A stretch of 64,000 nucleotides of DNA from SpSt-333 sp040751955 (GTDB lineage Bacteria > Bacteroidota > Ignavibacteria > UBA10030 > UBA8401). The translations under genes were made by a program, and so were the position numbers. The notes below the pieces were generated by a model that searched no databases, was not told where the DNA came from, and saw nothing but the letters and a program-made list of their open reading frames with translations. The stretch is from assembly GCA_040751955.1 (NCBI GenBank), contig JBFMFY010000005.1:1-64000 (forward strand), in the 5' to 3' direction. Of this stretch, positions 1 through 9,706 are shown piece by piece (within the stretch, counting starts at the first letter, position 1; the number at the start of each line of letters is the position of its first letter).

Positions 1-33
1 TTTCTCGAAATTTCCTGATAACATGAGTAATTT

Positions 34-1176
34 GTGCGAAAAAATTTAGCCATTCTGGGTTCAACAGGTTCAATCGGAAATCAGACGTTAGAAGTCATTT
101 CCCAATTCCCCGGAGAATTCCATCCGCAATACCTTGTAGTCAATAAGAATACCAAAATGTTAAGCGAGCAAATACGGCGATTTAGACCAAAAGGAGTGGT
201 GATACTTGATGAAGATTCTTCAAATGATATACGACGGGAATTTGAAGGACAAGTGGAAATTCTTTGCGGCAGATCGGGGATTGACGATGTTGTTCAGCGG
301 CCTGATGTCGATATCGTGGTTAGTGCACTCGTCGGCTTTATAGGATTGCTGCCCACGATCAAAGCGATTGAAGCGGGAAAAAAAATTGCACTTGCGAACA
401 AAGAGACACTGGTAGTCGCCGGTGAAATTATGATGCCGCTGGTGGAAAAGTATAAAGTAGACCTGCTCCCTGTGGATAGCGAACATTCAGCGATCTTCCA
501 ATGCCTCGTCGGCGAGCTGCCGAACAAGGTAGCTAAAATAATTCTGACTGCTTCCGGCGGACCGTTTCGGACGAAATCGAAGGAAGAATTGAGCACCGTG
601 ACGATTGAACAGGCGCTCAATCATCCGAACTGGAAAATGGGAAACAAGATCACGATAGACTCCGCAACATTGATGAACAAAGGACTTGAGGTGATCGAAG
701 CCCACTGGCTTTTCGGACAACCCGCTGATCGCATTCAGGTGGTTGTTCACCCGCAATCGATCATTCATTCCATGGTTGAATTTGTTGACGGCTCTGTGAA
801 AGCGCAACTCGGTGTGCCGGACATGAAGATTCCGATTCAATACGCACTCACATATCCATCCCGGTCTGCTTCAAAGTCTTCACGCGTGCATTTCCCCACG
901 TTAGGCGAAATGACATTTTACGAACCGGATATTGAACGGTTCCCCTGTTTGCGCCTTGCGTATGAAGCTCTGAAAGCGGGGGGAACGACTCCTGCAGTCA
1001 TGAATGCGGCAAATGAAGTAGCAGTTTCAAAATTTCTCTCTGGAAAAAATTCTTTCATGGATATTCCGCGAACAATCGAATGTGCGATGGAAAAACATTC
1101 GCCGTCGGCGAGCCCCTCTCTCAACTCAATTGTGGAAGCAGACGCATGGGCACGTGAATTTGCAATGAACAATTAA
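34..1176 (+). CDS. dxr: 1-deoxy-D-xylulose 5-phosphate reductoisomerase
   Basis: Cytoplasmic enzyme of the MEP isoprenoid pathway that converts DXP to MEP with NADPH. The 380-residue product has the usual family length. It shows the N-terminal nucleotide-binding GSTGSIG, the LANKETLV segment, the metal/substrate motif PVDSEHSAIFQ, LTASGGPFR, and the HPNWKMGNKITIDSATLMNK block. The start is a GTG at 34; an in-frame TAA at 28-30 rules out anything further upstream. The TGA at 24-26 or the TAA may end an upstream gene outside the window. rseP follows after 17 bases, the dxr-rseP order often seen in bacteria. Supplying isoprenoid units fits with the hpnCDE squalene genes at 23.8-26.8 kb. Confidence 0.97.
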   Translation: MRKNLAILGSTGSIGNQTLEVISQFPGEFHPQYLVVNKNTKMLSEQIRRFRPKGVVILDEDSSNDIRREFEGQVEILCGRSGIDDVVQRPDVDIVVSALVGFIGLLPTIKAIEAGKKIALANKETLVVAGEIMMPLVEKYKVDLLPVDSEHSAIFQCLVGELPNKVAKIILTASGGPFRTKSKEELSTVTIEQALNHPNWKMGNKITIDSATLMNKGLEVIEAHWLFGQPADRIQVVVHPQSIIHSMVEFVDGSVKAQLGVPDMKIPIQYALTYPSRSASKSSRVHFPTLGEMTFYEPDIERFPCLRLAYEALKAGGTTPAVMNAANEVAVSKFLSGKNSFMDIPRTIECAMEKHSPSASPSLNSIVEADAWAREFAMNN

Positions 1177-1193
1177 TATAACATAACCACACT

Positions 1194-2555
1194 ATGGAAT
1201 TTATCAGCACAACATTGTATTTCCTCATTACGATCGGCGTTCTTGTCTTCGTGCATGAACTTGGACATTTTCTGGCAGCGATCGCGTGCGGTATGCGGGC
1301 AGACGTATTCGCACTGGGAATGGGAAACAGAGTTTTCGGATGGAATAAGATCACCGGATTCACATTTGGTAAACTGAAAGAAGACCTCCAACTGAACGGG
1401 AACACGGATTACCGTGTCGCCGCCTTCCCCATCGGCGGATATGTGAAGATCTCCGGAATGGTTGATGAAAGCCTTGATACCGAGTTTCAGGGAACCGAGC
1501 CGCAGCCGTGGGAGTACCGTGCAAAACCGGTCTGGCAGCGGATGATCGTTATCTCCGCCGGTGTCATTATGAACATCATTCTCGCTGTCGGAATCTTCTG
1601 GGGGATCAATTACGTGCAGGGAGATCAGTTCATGCAAACGACGGAGATCGGGATGGTCATACCCGAGTCTCCCGCAGTGAAAGCAGGATTACAAGCCGGG
1701 GATAGAATTCTTTCAATTAACGGTAAGAAGATCGAACATTGGGAAGCGATTCAAACTGCTATTTATTTCGACTTCATTGGTGACGACATTGTTGCCGTGA
1801 TCGAACGGCACGGTATTCAGCAAACGCTTTCTATTCCCCGCGCAAACATTCCCGATATTTCTGAAACGACATTCGGAATCGTTCCATCTCATACAGAAGC
1901 GTTGATCAACGAAGTCCTTCCAAACAGACCTGCTGAAAAAGCCGGCGTGCTTGCCAACGATATTATTGTTTCAATCAATGGACAAAAAGTGTTCAATCAG
2001 GATCACGTCATTAAGATCATCAAAGCGAATCCTGAAAAAGAAGTAGCATTGCTGATTAAACGCGGCGATGAGATGAAAACAATTCTTGTCACTCCGTCAT
2101 CCGAAGGTTTGATTGGTGTGAGCGTCGGGATCAGGTATTCCGGTCCCATTGTTACAATCCAGTACGGACTGTTTGAAGCATTTCCCAAAGGAGTGGAGCA
2201 AACGATTAAGGCAACTCAATTATTTGGACAATCGATCTGGCAACTGATCGTCGGCAAAGCAGAATTTTCAAAATCAGTTGGCGGACCGGTACGCATTGCA
2301 CAGATGGCAACACGAAGCGCCGAAGTGGGCGTGCTGAGTTTCCTCGCCTTTATGGCGCTGTTGAGCATCAGTCTTGCTGTGATGAACATACTCCCCTTCC
2401 CTGCATTGGACGGCGGACATTTAATTGTTCTTCTGTATGAAGCGATCTTTCGCAAACCACTGCCGCATATTATACAGATTCGAATACAACAAGTCGGAAT
2501 GGCTATATTGCTCGGCTTTATGTTGTTTGTGCTCTATAACGACATATTCGGGTAA
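1194..2555 (+). CDS. rseP: RseP-type site-2 membrane metalloprotease
   Basis: Inner-membrane zinc protease that cleaves transmembrane segments of anti-sigma factors and similar substrates. The 453-residue protein has the HExxH motif (VHELGHFLAA) in its first transmembrane segment, two tandem PDZ domains at about residues 130-300 (each with a xxAGLQAGD or AEKAGVLAND carboxylate-binding turn), and the C-terminal NILPFPALDGGH motif that supplies the third zinc ligand. This is the two-PDZ form of the family. It lies 17 bases after dxr in a probable operon. A candidate client is the single-pass anti-sigma factor at 54.2 kb, but that link is only inferred. Confidence 0.96.
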   Translation: MEFISTTLYFLITIGVLVFVHELGHFLAAIACGMRADVFALGMGNRVFGWNKITGFTFGKLKEDLQLNGNTDYRVAAFPIGGYVKISGMVDESLDTEFQGTEPQPWEYRAKPVWQRMIVISAGVIMNIILAVGIFWGINYVQGDQFMQTTEIGMVIPESPAVKAGLQAGDRILSINGKKIEHWEAIQTAIYFDFIGDDIVAVIERHGIQQTLSIPRANIPDISETTFGIVPSHTEALINEVLPNRPAEKAGVLANDIIVSINGQKVFNQDHVIKIIKANPEKEVALLIKRGDEMKTILVTPSSEGLIGVSVGIRYSGPIVTIQYGLFEAFPKGVEQTIKATQLFGQSIWQLIVGKAEFSKSVGGPVRIAQMATRSAEVGVLSFLAFMALLSISLAVMNILPFPALDGGHLIVLLYEAIFRKPLPHIIQIRIQQVGMAILLGFMLFVLYNDIFG

Positions 2556-2558
2556 CCA

Positions 2559-2591
2559 AAACTTGGAAAATCTCAAAGATTTTCCAAGTTT
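2559..2591 (+). terminator. Perfect 15-bp hairpin after rseP
   Basis: Arms AAACTTGGAAAATCT and its exact complement are separated by a CAA loop, starting 4 bases after the rseP stop. No T-run follows, so it may be an intrinsic terminator of weak type, an mRNA-stabilising hairpin or a REP-like palindrome. Confidence 0.5.
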
Positions 2592-2670
2592 ACACAGGGC
2601 GTGACAATTAACACAGTGCATCTTTCCCAGAAAAGAGTATTTTGCACTCAGATTAGGAGGAGGAAAAGTT

Positions 2671-3834
2671 ATGAAAAGAGTGTTTCTCGTTGCAGCAATA
2701 TTTTGTGTTGTGGTGTTGGTTAGACCTCAGGGTATTTCACAAAGCAATTCTTACCTTACCGTTTCGGCAATAATTACAGATGCAGATGTCATCAATGCTG
2801 CATCGCTGGTCGATCCACTTCAGGAAAAAGTAAAAGAGTTTGCGCCGTCTGTATTTTCTTTAAACATGATTGCAGCCGGAAATGCAACACTTCATGTTAC
2901 GATGGGAGTTGAAGCAATCGTTACTTTGGAAGAGGATAGACAACCGATTACATTGGTTCGATCAATCACACACAAACCGTTTACGGTTCAAGGAACAAGA
3001 ATATTCACAAGCAAAGATGCCCAGGAAGGTAATTCAAAAGATATTGATTTTGACAATGTCATTGATGAAACGTTCAAGAAAAAATTAAAAGATAAAATAA
3101 CAGATCCCGCTTCAGGTGGGAAGGTCCCTTCAGGTTCATATTATGTTAAAATAACTTTTACCGTTGACTCGGTTAACGGAACAGTGCCAACACTTCCTTC
3201 CCAATTATACATTGATTATACATTCAACGTCACCAACCCTACAACAGCCGTGCTTGATGTCCCATTCAATAACGGGTATGTTTATCCAACACCGTTCCCG
3301 CAATTCCAATGGACGTACGATACACGCGCCGTCATGCTGTCTGTTTACGAAAAACGTGCGGAACATCAATCATTGGAAGATGCCATTGCGGCGTCGGATC
3401 CGTACCTGCAGGTTCGCATTACACGAAAAGAATCAGGAAATCTCACGACATTCTCTTATCCCCAAACAGCAACAACACGACCGGGAGTGGAATTTATTCG
3501 CGGACCTCGCCAATTGGAACGGGGAAAAATGTATGTTGTTGTGCTCGACGGTATCACCACAGCATTCGGGTTCGAAGTTGAACCACTCCGGACAGTCCGT
3601 TCATTCGTAATTGCCGATCCGCAGGGACAGGTGGTGATCAATCTTTTGCAAAATGCACTCACATCCGGTTCCGGAGGACAATTCCAGAATATTTTCAACT
3701 CTATTCAGGATCAGAATTTACTGCTCAATACGAACGGGATAGTATTGAATGGGGTGAAAATCACGCCGCAAGACCTGCAGCGGCTGCTAACCGAAAATAA
3801 AGACCGGATCACTTCTATCCGTTTTGAAGAATAA
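2671..3834 (+). CDS. Secreted protein of unknown function
   Basis: 387 residues. The N-terminus (MKRVFLVAAIFCVVVLVRP) is a Sec signal peptide, and a strong AGGAGG ribosome site at 2655-2660 fixes the ATG at 2671. I do not recognise a family. The mature protein is beta-rich, with a middle section (about residues 190-310) that looks like an Ig/fibronectin-like domain built around FPQFQWTYDTRA, and a polar C-terminal tail. It is the first gene of a co-directional run with the FecR protein, the barrel and the CHASE2 cyclase, which suggests a periplasmic or surface role in that system. Confidence 0.75.
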   Translation: MKRVFLVAAIFCVVVLVRPQGISQSNSYLTVSAIITDADVINAASLVDPLQEKVKEFAPSVFSLNMIAAGNATLHVTMGVEAIVTLEEDRQPITLVRSITHKPFTVQGTRIFTSKDAQEGNSKDIDFDNVIDETFKKKLKDKITDPASGGKVPSGSYYVKITFTVDSVNGTVPTLPSQLYIDYTFNVTNPTTAVLDVPFNNGYVYPTPFPQFQWTYDTRAVMLSVYEKRAEHQSLEDAIAASDPYLQVRITRKESGNLTTFSYPQTATTRPGVEFIRGPRQLERGKMYVVVLDGITTAFGFEVEPLRTVRSFVIADPQGQVVINLLQNALTSGSGGQFQNIFNSIQDQNLLLNTNGIVLNGVKITPQDLQRLLTENKDRITSIRFEE

Positions 3835-3855
3835 CCGGAAGTGAAAGGATCGACT

Positions 3856-4929
3856 ATGAAAAAAATATTACTCGTTGTTATTTCAATCTTCTTCATTGCC
3901 GCATCTGCTGATGCTCAAAAGAAAAAAGCGGTCGCCACCGTGTTCAAACCGGTCGGTACTGTCGATCACAAACAAGAAAACAAAGAGTGGAAAAAAGCGA
4001 AACCTGCAACTCCTCTCATTTCCGGCGACTTGATCCGTACGGGTGAAAATTCTTTTGCCATTATCAAGTTCCTCGAAAATTCCGTATTGCGTGTGCAGGA
4101 AAAATCGGAAGTGACGATCAACGGTGAGATCTCGAAAGGTGAGTTTTCAAAAAATGTTCATCTGGACAGAGGAGAACTGGGATTCAACGTGAAGAAGCGC
4201 CCAAATGAAAAATTTGAATTCTCCACACCGACTTCGGTTGCATCCATTCGTGGAACAAACGGACTCTTAATTGCTGGACTCGACAGCAACGACGTGTTGA
4301 TTCTCGGAAGCGGAACGGTGGACTTCAGGAACCTCATTTCCAATTTTACGACGCGAGTTATGGGGGGGCAGACCGCATATTCATTCCCCGACGGAACAAT
4401 CAAGGTTGACTCAACCACGCAGGAAGAGCAGCGCTTGTTGAACCAAAGTTCTCCCGACAGTGGAAAATCGGAAGGTTCGAACATTCCACCGGATTCCGGA
4501 TCGACATCGACCACAGGTATCACACTCGGTATGACGATCAGCGCTCCCGTTTCAAGAGAGAATCAGGATCTGAATATTACCGTCGAGATCACGCAACTCT
4601 CAATTGCGTTTGATTCATTAAAGATGATGGCGACCGACTTCACGCTGTTTTATCGTGCAAAATCCGACCAGGCATATAAACCATTAAAGATGGTATTGTC
4701 GCAGCGGGCGACTAAGTTCACTATTCCCGCAGCCGATGTCTTTGCACCATCAATACAAGTATATGCGGCGTTGAAACTGAGCGACGGTTCGGAATTCACG
4801 TCACCATCCCAATCAGCGGATACAAATCCAAACGTTATTCCGGTTCAGGCGGGACAAAAAAACGAGATCCGCATCGAATTCACCGATCCGAATGGGAAAA
4901 AGAAGACGATGGTGATAGAATATAAGTAA
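3856..4929 (+). CDS. FecR-domain periplasmic protein
   Basis: 357 residues from the ATG at 3856. That start gives a clean signal peptide (MKKILLVVISIFFIAASADA) with a GAAAGGA ribosome site; the in-frame GTG at 3841 would put five residues in front of it. A FecR domain lies at about 30-185: the sequence asks for a state above which a response is triggered (GDLIRTGENSFAIIKF, LDRGELGFNV, TPTSVASIRGTNG). A linker rich in Ser, Pro and Gly follows, then a C-terminal beta domain (about 221-333) that resembles the N-terminal domain of the next gene product. FecR proteins next to CHASE2 cyclases are a recurrent pairing in several phyla, so a sensory role in the envelope is likely. Confidence 0.85.
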   Translation: MKKILLVVISIFFIAASADAQKKKAVATVFKPVGTVDHKQENKEWKKAKPATPLISGDLIRTGENSFAIIKFLENSVLRVQEKSEVTINGEISKGEFSKNVHLDRGELGFNVKKRPNEKFEFSTPTSVASIRGTNGLLIAGLDSNDVLILGSGTVDFRNLISNFTTRVMGGQTAYSFPDGTIKVDSTTQEEQRLLNQSSPDSGKSEGSNIPPDSGSTSTTGITLGMTISAPVSRENQDLNITVEITQLSIAFDSLKMMATDFTLFYRAKSDQAYKPLKMVLSQRATKFTIPAADVFAPSIQVYAALKLSDGSEFTSPSQSADTNPNVIPVQAGQKNEIRIEFTDPNGKKKTMVIEYK

Positions 4930-4936
4930 CTGCCGC

Positions 4937-4969
4937 ACGTGACCGTCATCTTTTAGGTGACGGTCATGT
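4937..4969. repeat. REP-like hairpin, family 1
   Basis: 33-base palindromic element 7 bases after the FecR gene. The inner stem is GACCGTCATCT/AGGTGACGGTC with a TTT loop and one G-T pair. It aligns over the full 33 bases with the copies at 19551, 20159, 21890 and 50308. It could also act as a transcription attenuator. Confidence 0.7.
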
Positions 4970-5051
4970 CCCTCTTGAATTGCTTGCAACTCTAGACTCA
5001 TTTTAATAGATTGCAAGCGATTTCTTTTTTACCCACACCCATTAATTCCCG

Positions 5052-7424
5052 ATGAGATTGAACACGCTGGTATCATTAGTCGTGTGCATGGCTTTGTTTT
5101 CAGTCGAACAGGTCCATGCTCAAATAAATACCTATCTCCGTTCAGTTCGTCCGTTGACAATCATGGAACAAGAACCGTTGTCGGTCTCGGTCGAATTGAA
5201 TCAATCTTCCAGCCTCAGCCGCGTGGTCCTCTTCTACAGGCAGTTCGGACAATCGGAATATCGTTCACAGGAAATGAGAGTGATGATCGATTCTGCGGTG
5301 GCTGATATTCCTGCAACCGACGTCCTCTTACCGTTTGTTGAACTTTATATCGTCGCAACGGATGTGAACGGATCTGTTGAAACATTGCCATTCGAAAATC
5401 CGGAAGTGAATCCGGCACGCATTATGGTCAATGCCCGTCCCAAGATCGAATCAGAAATCATCATCTTGAGTCCTGACGAAGACGAACAAATAACGGAGGG
5501 AGAAACGTACATTTCGGTCTCGTTCGTGTATGCCGACGAAAGGATCGACCGGGCAAAGACAAAAATTATGTTGAACGGCATCGATCTCTCCGATAAAGCA
5601 ATGACATTCGACGATCTGTTGATCGTCGCGCCGGATGCAATCCCTGCCGGGCTGATCCGGGGAAATGTCCGGCTTGAAATACAGACATTCGATACGCTGG
5701 GCAACAGTATGCCGACGATGAGACGCAGTTTCAATGTGATCACGCAAGAACAGGCGGAGGAGATTGAGGAATCGTTCAAAGGATACGGCAGTGCACAGGT
5801 TGAATCCCGGCACGAAAATATCAAAGGAACTGCAAAATCGTACAACAGGCTCGATGCAAGAGCGTTTGGATCCTATTTGAACTATCTCAAAGCAAATGCA
5901 AATCTCACATTGACATCGGAAGAGAAACCGGCGAACCAGCCGCAGAACAGGTACTTTGTGGGTCTCGATGCACGATACGCACGTCTTGGACTTGGCGACG
6001 CATATCCGAGATTTCCGTACACGATGATGGATGGAAGACGTGTACGCGGATTTACTGCTGATCTCTTGCTGGGAGCGTTCAACATCAACGCTGCATCGGG
6101 CGAAGTATTGCGCCGCGTGGAAAGCAATTCCGTGCCGACCACATTAAAACGGAATCTGACCGTTGTTCGGCCGAGTTTCGGCAGAGGGGAGAATTTCCAA
6201 TGGGGATTCACCTATCTGAAAGCGAAAGATGAATTCGATGCGTCGCAGCCAATTGTTGTGCGTCCGCAGGAAAATGTTGTATTCGGTTCCGATATGCTGG
6301 TTGCTCTCGACAATCGAAGAATAGAGTTCACGGCGCAAAGTGCATTGAGTTTGAACAATGTCGATATCTCGCAAGCGGAGTTCAACGAAGACAGCATTGA
6401 TGCGGCAATTGTGCGCGGAACATTCTCGAAGAGCGACGGCGATCAATTGAAGAAACTCCTTCCCTATTTGAAGCAGTTTATTACACCGAACGAAAACCTG
6501 GTACCGATAAATCCAGCTGGAGGTACTTCCCTGGTGTACGAAACCGGGCTGGCATTCAACTACTTTGGGAATTACCTGAAGGCAACCTACATTTATCACG
6601 GAAAAGATTACAACTCCGCCGGTGCAACAACGGTCAGAAAAGATATTAAGGGATTTAACATTACAGATCGGCTGCGTTTGTTTGAAAACAGACTGTTTCT
6701 TACAGGAAGCATTGAACAGTTGGAAAACAATACTGCCGGATTTGAAATTGCAACAACGACGTATCAAACAATCAATACATCCGTAACCTTTTATCCGGTA
6801 CGTGACTATCCAAACATCACTCTCGGTTACGGAACGAATGCAAATTCAAATCCGATCGATCCGATCCCTGCCGACTCAACACCGATTGCACATCAGATTG
6901 CGTTGCGCGCCATCGACGACAAAACGAACAGGTTCTTTCTTCAAAGTTCGTACGGATTTGCTTACTGGGGGCAGCATGACCTTTCGTTGAATATCGACGT
7001 TTCGAGCAAAGATGATTTCACCCCCAAGCAGCAGGATGTTTCAACTTTTAATACAACTATACTTGTGAACACCACACACGACCTTCGCCTTGAGAGCTCC
7101 GTCGGATTTTCCATCAGCAGCCTGACCTTCCCGCAGGTTGACACATTGGGCAGAATTGTTGAAAGCAAATTGGGTTATCAAACAATTTCTCTCACGGGAC
7201 GATATAAGATCTATGAAGATATTCTGCGGCTCACAGGAACAATCGCACCGACATTCGGCGATCTTTCACGGTTCTTGTTCGAAACTGCGTTGCAATACAA
7301 TATCGCATCCAATCAAGTCGCGTCCGTGCAATTCCAGTTTATCCGTAACTCGTCATCCGCTCTCGCAGCGCTCACGAACAAAAACGACTCCTACGTCAGT
7401 TTTCTCTATCGCATAGATTTCTGA
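5052..7424 (+). CDS. Outer-membrane beta-barrel protein with N-terminal Ig-like domain
   Basis: 790 residues with a signal peptide (MRLNTLVSLVVCMALFSVEQ, cleavage after VHA). Residues about 27-130 form a beta-sandwich domain that matches the C-terminal domain of the upstream FecR protein (shared LFYR, IPA-DV and Y-V/A positions). From about 250 onward the chain has alternating short beta strands typical of a barrel, and the final residue is Phe (YRIDF), the usual C-terminal signal for the BAM machinery. I do not recognise a named family. It stands 5 bases before the CHASE2 cyclase, so it is probably translated with it. Export, anchoring or ligand delivery for the signalling pair are all possible. 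Confidence 0.8.
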   Translation: MRLNTLVSLVVCMALFSVEQVHAQINTYLRSVRPLTIMEQEPLSVSVELNQSSSLSRVVLFYRQFGQSEYRSQEMRVMIDSAVADIPATDVLLPFVELYIVATDVNGSVETLPFENPEVNPARIMVNARPKIESEIIILSPDEDEQITEGETYISVSFVYADERIDRAKTKIMLNGIDLSDKAMTFDDLLIVAPDAIPAGLIRGNVRLEIQTFDTLGNSMPTMRRSFNVITQEQAEEIEESFKGYGSAQVESRHENIKGTAKSYNRLDARAFGSYLNYLKANANLTLTSEEKPANQPQNRYFVGLDARYARLGLGDAYPRFPYTMMDGRRVRGFTADLLLGAFNINAASGEVLRRVESNSVPTTLKRNLTVVRPSFGRGENFQWGFTYLKAKDEFDASQPIVVRPQENVVFGSDMLVALDNRRIEFTAQSALSLNNVDISQAEFNEDSIDAAIVRGTFSKSDGDQLKKLLPYLKQFITPNENLVPINPAGGTSLVYETGLAFNYFGNYLKATYIYHGKDYNSAGATTVRKDIKGFNITDRLRLFENRLFLTGSIEQLENNTAGFEIATTTYQTINTSVTFYPVRDYPNITLGYGTNANSNPIDPIPADSTPIAHQIALRAIDDKTNRFFLQSSYGFAYWGQHDLSLNIDVSSKDDFTPKQQDVSTFNTTILVNTTHDLRLESSVGFSISSLTFPQVDTLGRIVESKLGYQTISLTGRYKIYEDILRLTGTIAPTFGDLSRFLFETALQYNIASNQVASVQFQFIRNSSSALAALTNKNDSYVSFLYRIDF

Positions 7425-7428
7425 TACA

Positions 7429-9636
7429 ATGGCACGCACGTCACCAGGCAATACGATCCGCACATGGATGTATCGCGCACTCTTGAGTACTTCCATTGCT
7501 GTTGGGGTGATGATCTTTGTACAGGATGCGCTGTACGAATTCGACTTCTTTGACAGGATCTCTCTTTCGTTCATCGACCGTTCATTCGCACGACGCGGAC
7601 CGCTCAACGTTCCCAAAGATTCGCTCGACGTTGTTATTGTCTCCATCTCTGAAGAATCAGAAACAACTCTGCCCGAACGATTCCCCTTTCCCCGCAGCTA
7701 CTATGCCCGTGCTATTCACAACCTTAACCGTGCCGGCGTTAAAGCAATCGGGATCGATCTGACATTCGAACAGCCCGATACACGAGGAACGGAGCATGAT
7801 AAAGAACTGTTCGATGCCATACGGAAATATCGCAATGTGGTTGTTGCTGGAAAAACAGCATTTCGGAAAGAGGAAGCAACCATTCAGCGTGAAGAGGAGA
7901 ATTTCCATTCGATCTTTTATACTGCCGACAGTTCGGTCGGGAGCGTTTTTGTACCAAACGATGTGGACGGCGTGTACCGCCGCTATATGCCCTTTGCAAA
8001 AATGCCCGATCAGGAACGCTACATCCCTTCGTTCGCATTCGCCGTTGCAAACAAAGTGCTCGGTCTCCCGTCAACCGCATTCGCAGAAAATACCGATGAT
8101 GAGTTTATCATCGGAGACAGGCATGTCCCGAAATTCGACGACGTGTCGATGCTGATCAACTATTACGGACATGCCGGCGTCACGTTTACGCGTGTGGATA
8201 TTGCCAATGTGCTCGACGATAATAAATTTACGACGAGGGAAGAGAAGGAATTCAATATTCCGATTAACATGTTTGATGACCCCGATGCCGGACTGCTGTA
8301 TGACGGCACATTCAAGGACAAAGTAGTACTCATCGGACCGTACTCTCCAGAATCAAAAGATATTTTCAATGTTTCCATCTCCGAAGAAGGGATGAGTGAA
8401 CGGAACCAGATGTACGGCGTTGAGTTGCACGCCAATGCATTGCAGACATTGCTGCATCAAAATTATCTGCGCCGGCTCTCCACATCGTACGAATCACTGC
8501 TGATACTTTTCCTTTCTCTTGTCACGTTCGCGGCTGTGTCATCGTTAAAATCTATCCGTACTCATTACGCATTCATTGTCGAGATCGCCGCCGTGATCAT
8601 CGTCGCCGGATTGATTGACGGGATATTGATCCTCTCCTATTACACATTTGCTGAACATAATCTTGTCTTTCCTGTGGTCGCACCGGTCGCTGCTGTTCTG
8701 TTCAATTATGTCGGCAGCGCAGTGTATCAATATCTGACAGAACGGAAACAAAAGACGATGATCAAGGGAATGTTCAGCCAGTATCTCAATCCCTCTGTCG
8801 TCAATGAACTGATCGCACATCCTGAGAAATTACGCCTCGGCGGAGAAAAGAAAGAACTGTCGGTCTTCTTTTCCGACATCGCATCGTTCACAAATTTCTC
8901 AGAGAAACTCGACGCGGTTGAGCTTGTTCAACTGCTTAACGAATACCTGAGTGCGATGACGGATATTATTTTGAAGAACGACGGCACGCTGGACAAGTAC
9001 GTCGGCGATGCAGTAATGGCAGTGTGGGGAGCCCCTATTGAATTGGAAAACAGCGCACTCAATGCCTGCCGCGCGGCATTGCAAATGCAATCTGCAGTAC
9101 ATTCAATGGATGCGAAATGGAAGAATGAAGGGAAACCCGAACTGATCGTCCGTATGGGAATCAATACCGATTACATGGTAGTGGGCAATGTCGGCGGATC
9201 GAAAAGGTTCGACTATACCGTGATAGGCGACGCGGTGAATCTCGGATCGCGAATGGAGGGAGCAAATAAAATGTACAACACACGCATTATGATCAGCGAA
9301 CGAACGCAGGAACTGGTGAAAGACGATATGCTCTGCCGCGAATTGGATCTGCTGGTGGTAAAAGGAAAGACGAAGCCGATACGGGTGTTTGAACTTGTTG
9401 CGGAGAAAAAGGGATTTGTTGATGAAAAGAAATTTCAACTGATCGAAACATACCACAAGGGGTTGGAGTTATACAGACAGAGACAGTTCAAAGAAGCGCT
9501 GCAAGCATTCTACGACGCATTACAGATAGACGAGAACGACGGACCATCGCAGCTCTATTTTATCCGCACCGATAAATACATCAAAAGTCCTCCCCCCGCA
9601 GACTGGAATGGTGTGTTTGAGTTGAAGACGAAGTGA
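7429..9636 (+). CDS. CHASE2-domain class III adenylate cyclase
   Basis: 735 residues. One N-terminal transmembrane segment (about 17-33) is followed by a periplasmic CHASE2 sensor domain (about 45-340, with VIVSISEESE and the VKAIGIDLTFEQPD core), three transmembrane helices (about 350-440), and a class III cyclase domain (about 470-650). Catalytic features are visible: metal Asp in FFSDIASFT, the second in YVGDAVMAVWG, and the transition-state Asn/Arg in NLGSRMEGANK. The Lys in TLDKYVGDAV and the YTVIGD segment suit ATP over GTP, so cAMP is the likely product. The last 70 residues look TPR-like (ALQAFYDALQIDENDGPSQ). It is the last gene of the FecR/barrel operon. Confidence 0.93.
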   Translation: MARTSPGNTIRTWMYRALLSTSIAVGVMIFVQDALYEFDFFDRISLSFIDRSFARRGPLNVPKDSLDVVIVSISEESETTLPERFPFPRSYYARAIHNLNRAGVKAIGIDLTFEQPDTRGTEHDKELFDAIRKYRNVVVAGKTAFRKEEATIQREEENFHSIFYTADSSVGSVFVPNDVDGVYRRYMPFAKMPDQERYIPSFAFAVANKVLGLPSTAFAENTDDEFIIGDRHVPKFDDVSMLINYYGHAGVTFTRVDIANVLDDNKFTTREEKEFNIPINMFDDPDAGLLYDGTFKDKVVLIGPYSPESKDIFNVSISEEGMSERNQMYGVELHANALQTLLHQNYLRRLSTSYESLLILFLSLVTFAAVSSLKSIRTHYAFIVEIAAVIIVAGLIDGILILSYYTFAEHNLVFPVVAPVAAVLFNYVGSAVYQYLTERKQKTMIKGMFSQYLNPSVVNELIAHPEKLRLGGEKKELSVFFSDIASFTNFSEKLDAVELVQLLNEYLSAMTDIILKNDGTLDKYVGDAVMAVWGAPIELENSALNACRAALQMQSAVHSMDAKWKNEGKPELIVRMGINTDYMVVGNVGGSKRFDYTVIGDAVNLGSRMEGANKMYNTRIMISERTQELVKDDMLCRELDLLVVKGKTKPIRVFELVAEKKGFVDEKKFQLIETYHKGLELYRQRQFKEALQAFYDALQIDENDGPSQLYFIRTDKYIKSPPPADWNGVFELKTK

Positions 9637-9706
9637 GATCAGAAATGTAATGGGTTTTGGGTTTTATGTCTCGCGTGAGATCATGAACATACAACATGAG
9701 CAGCAG

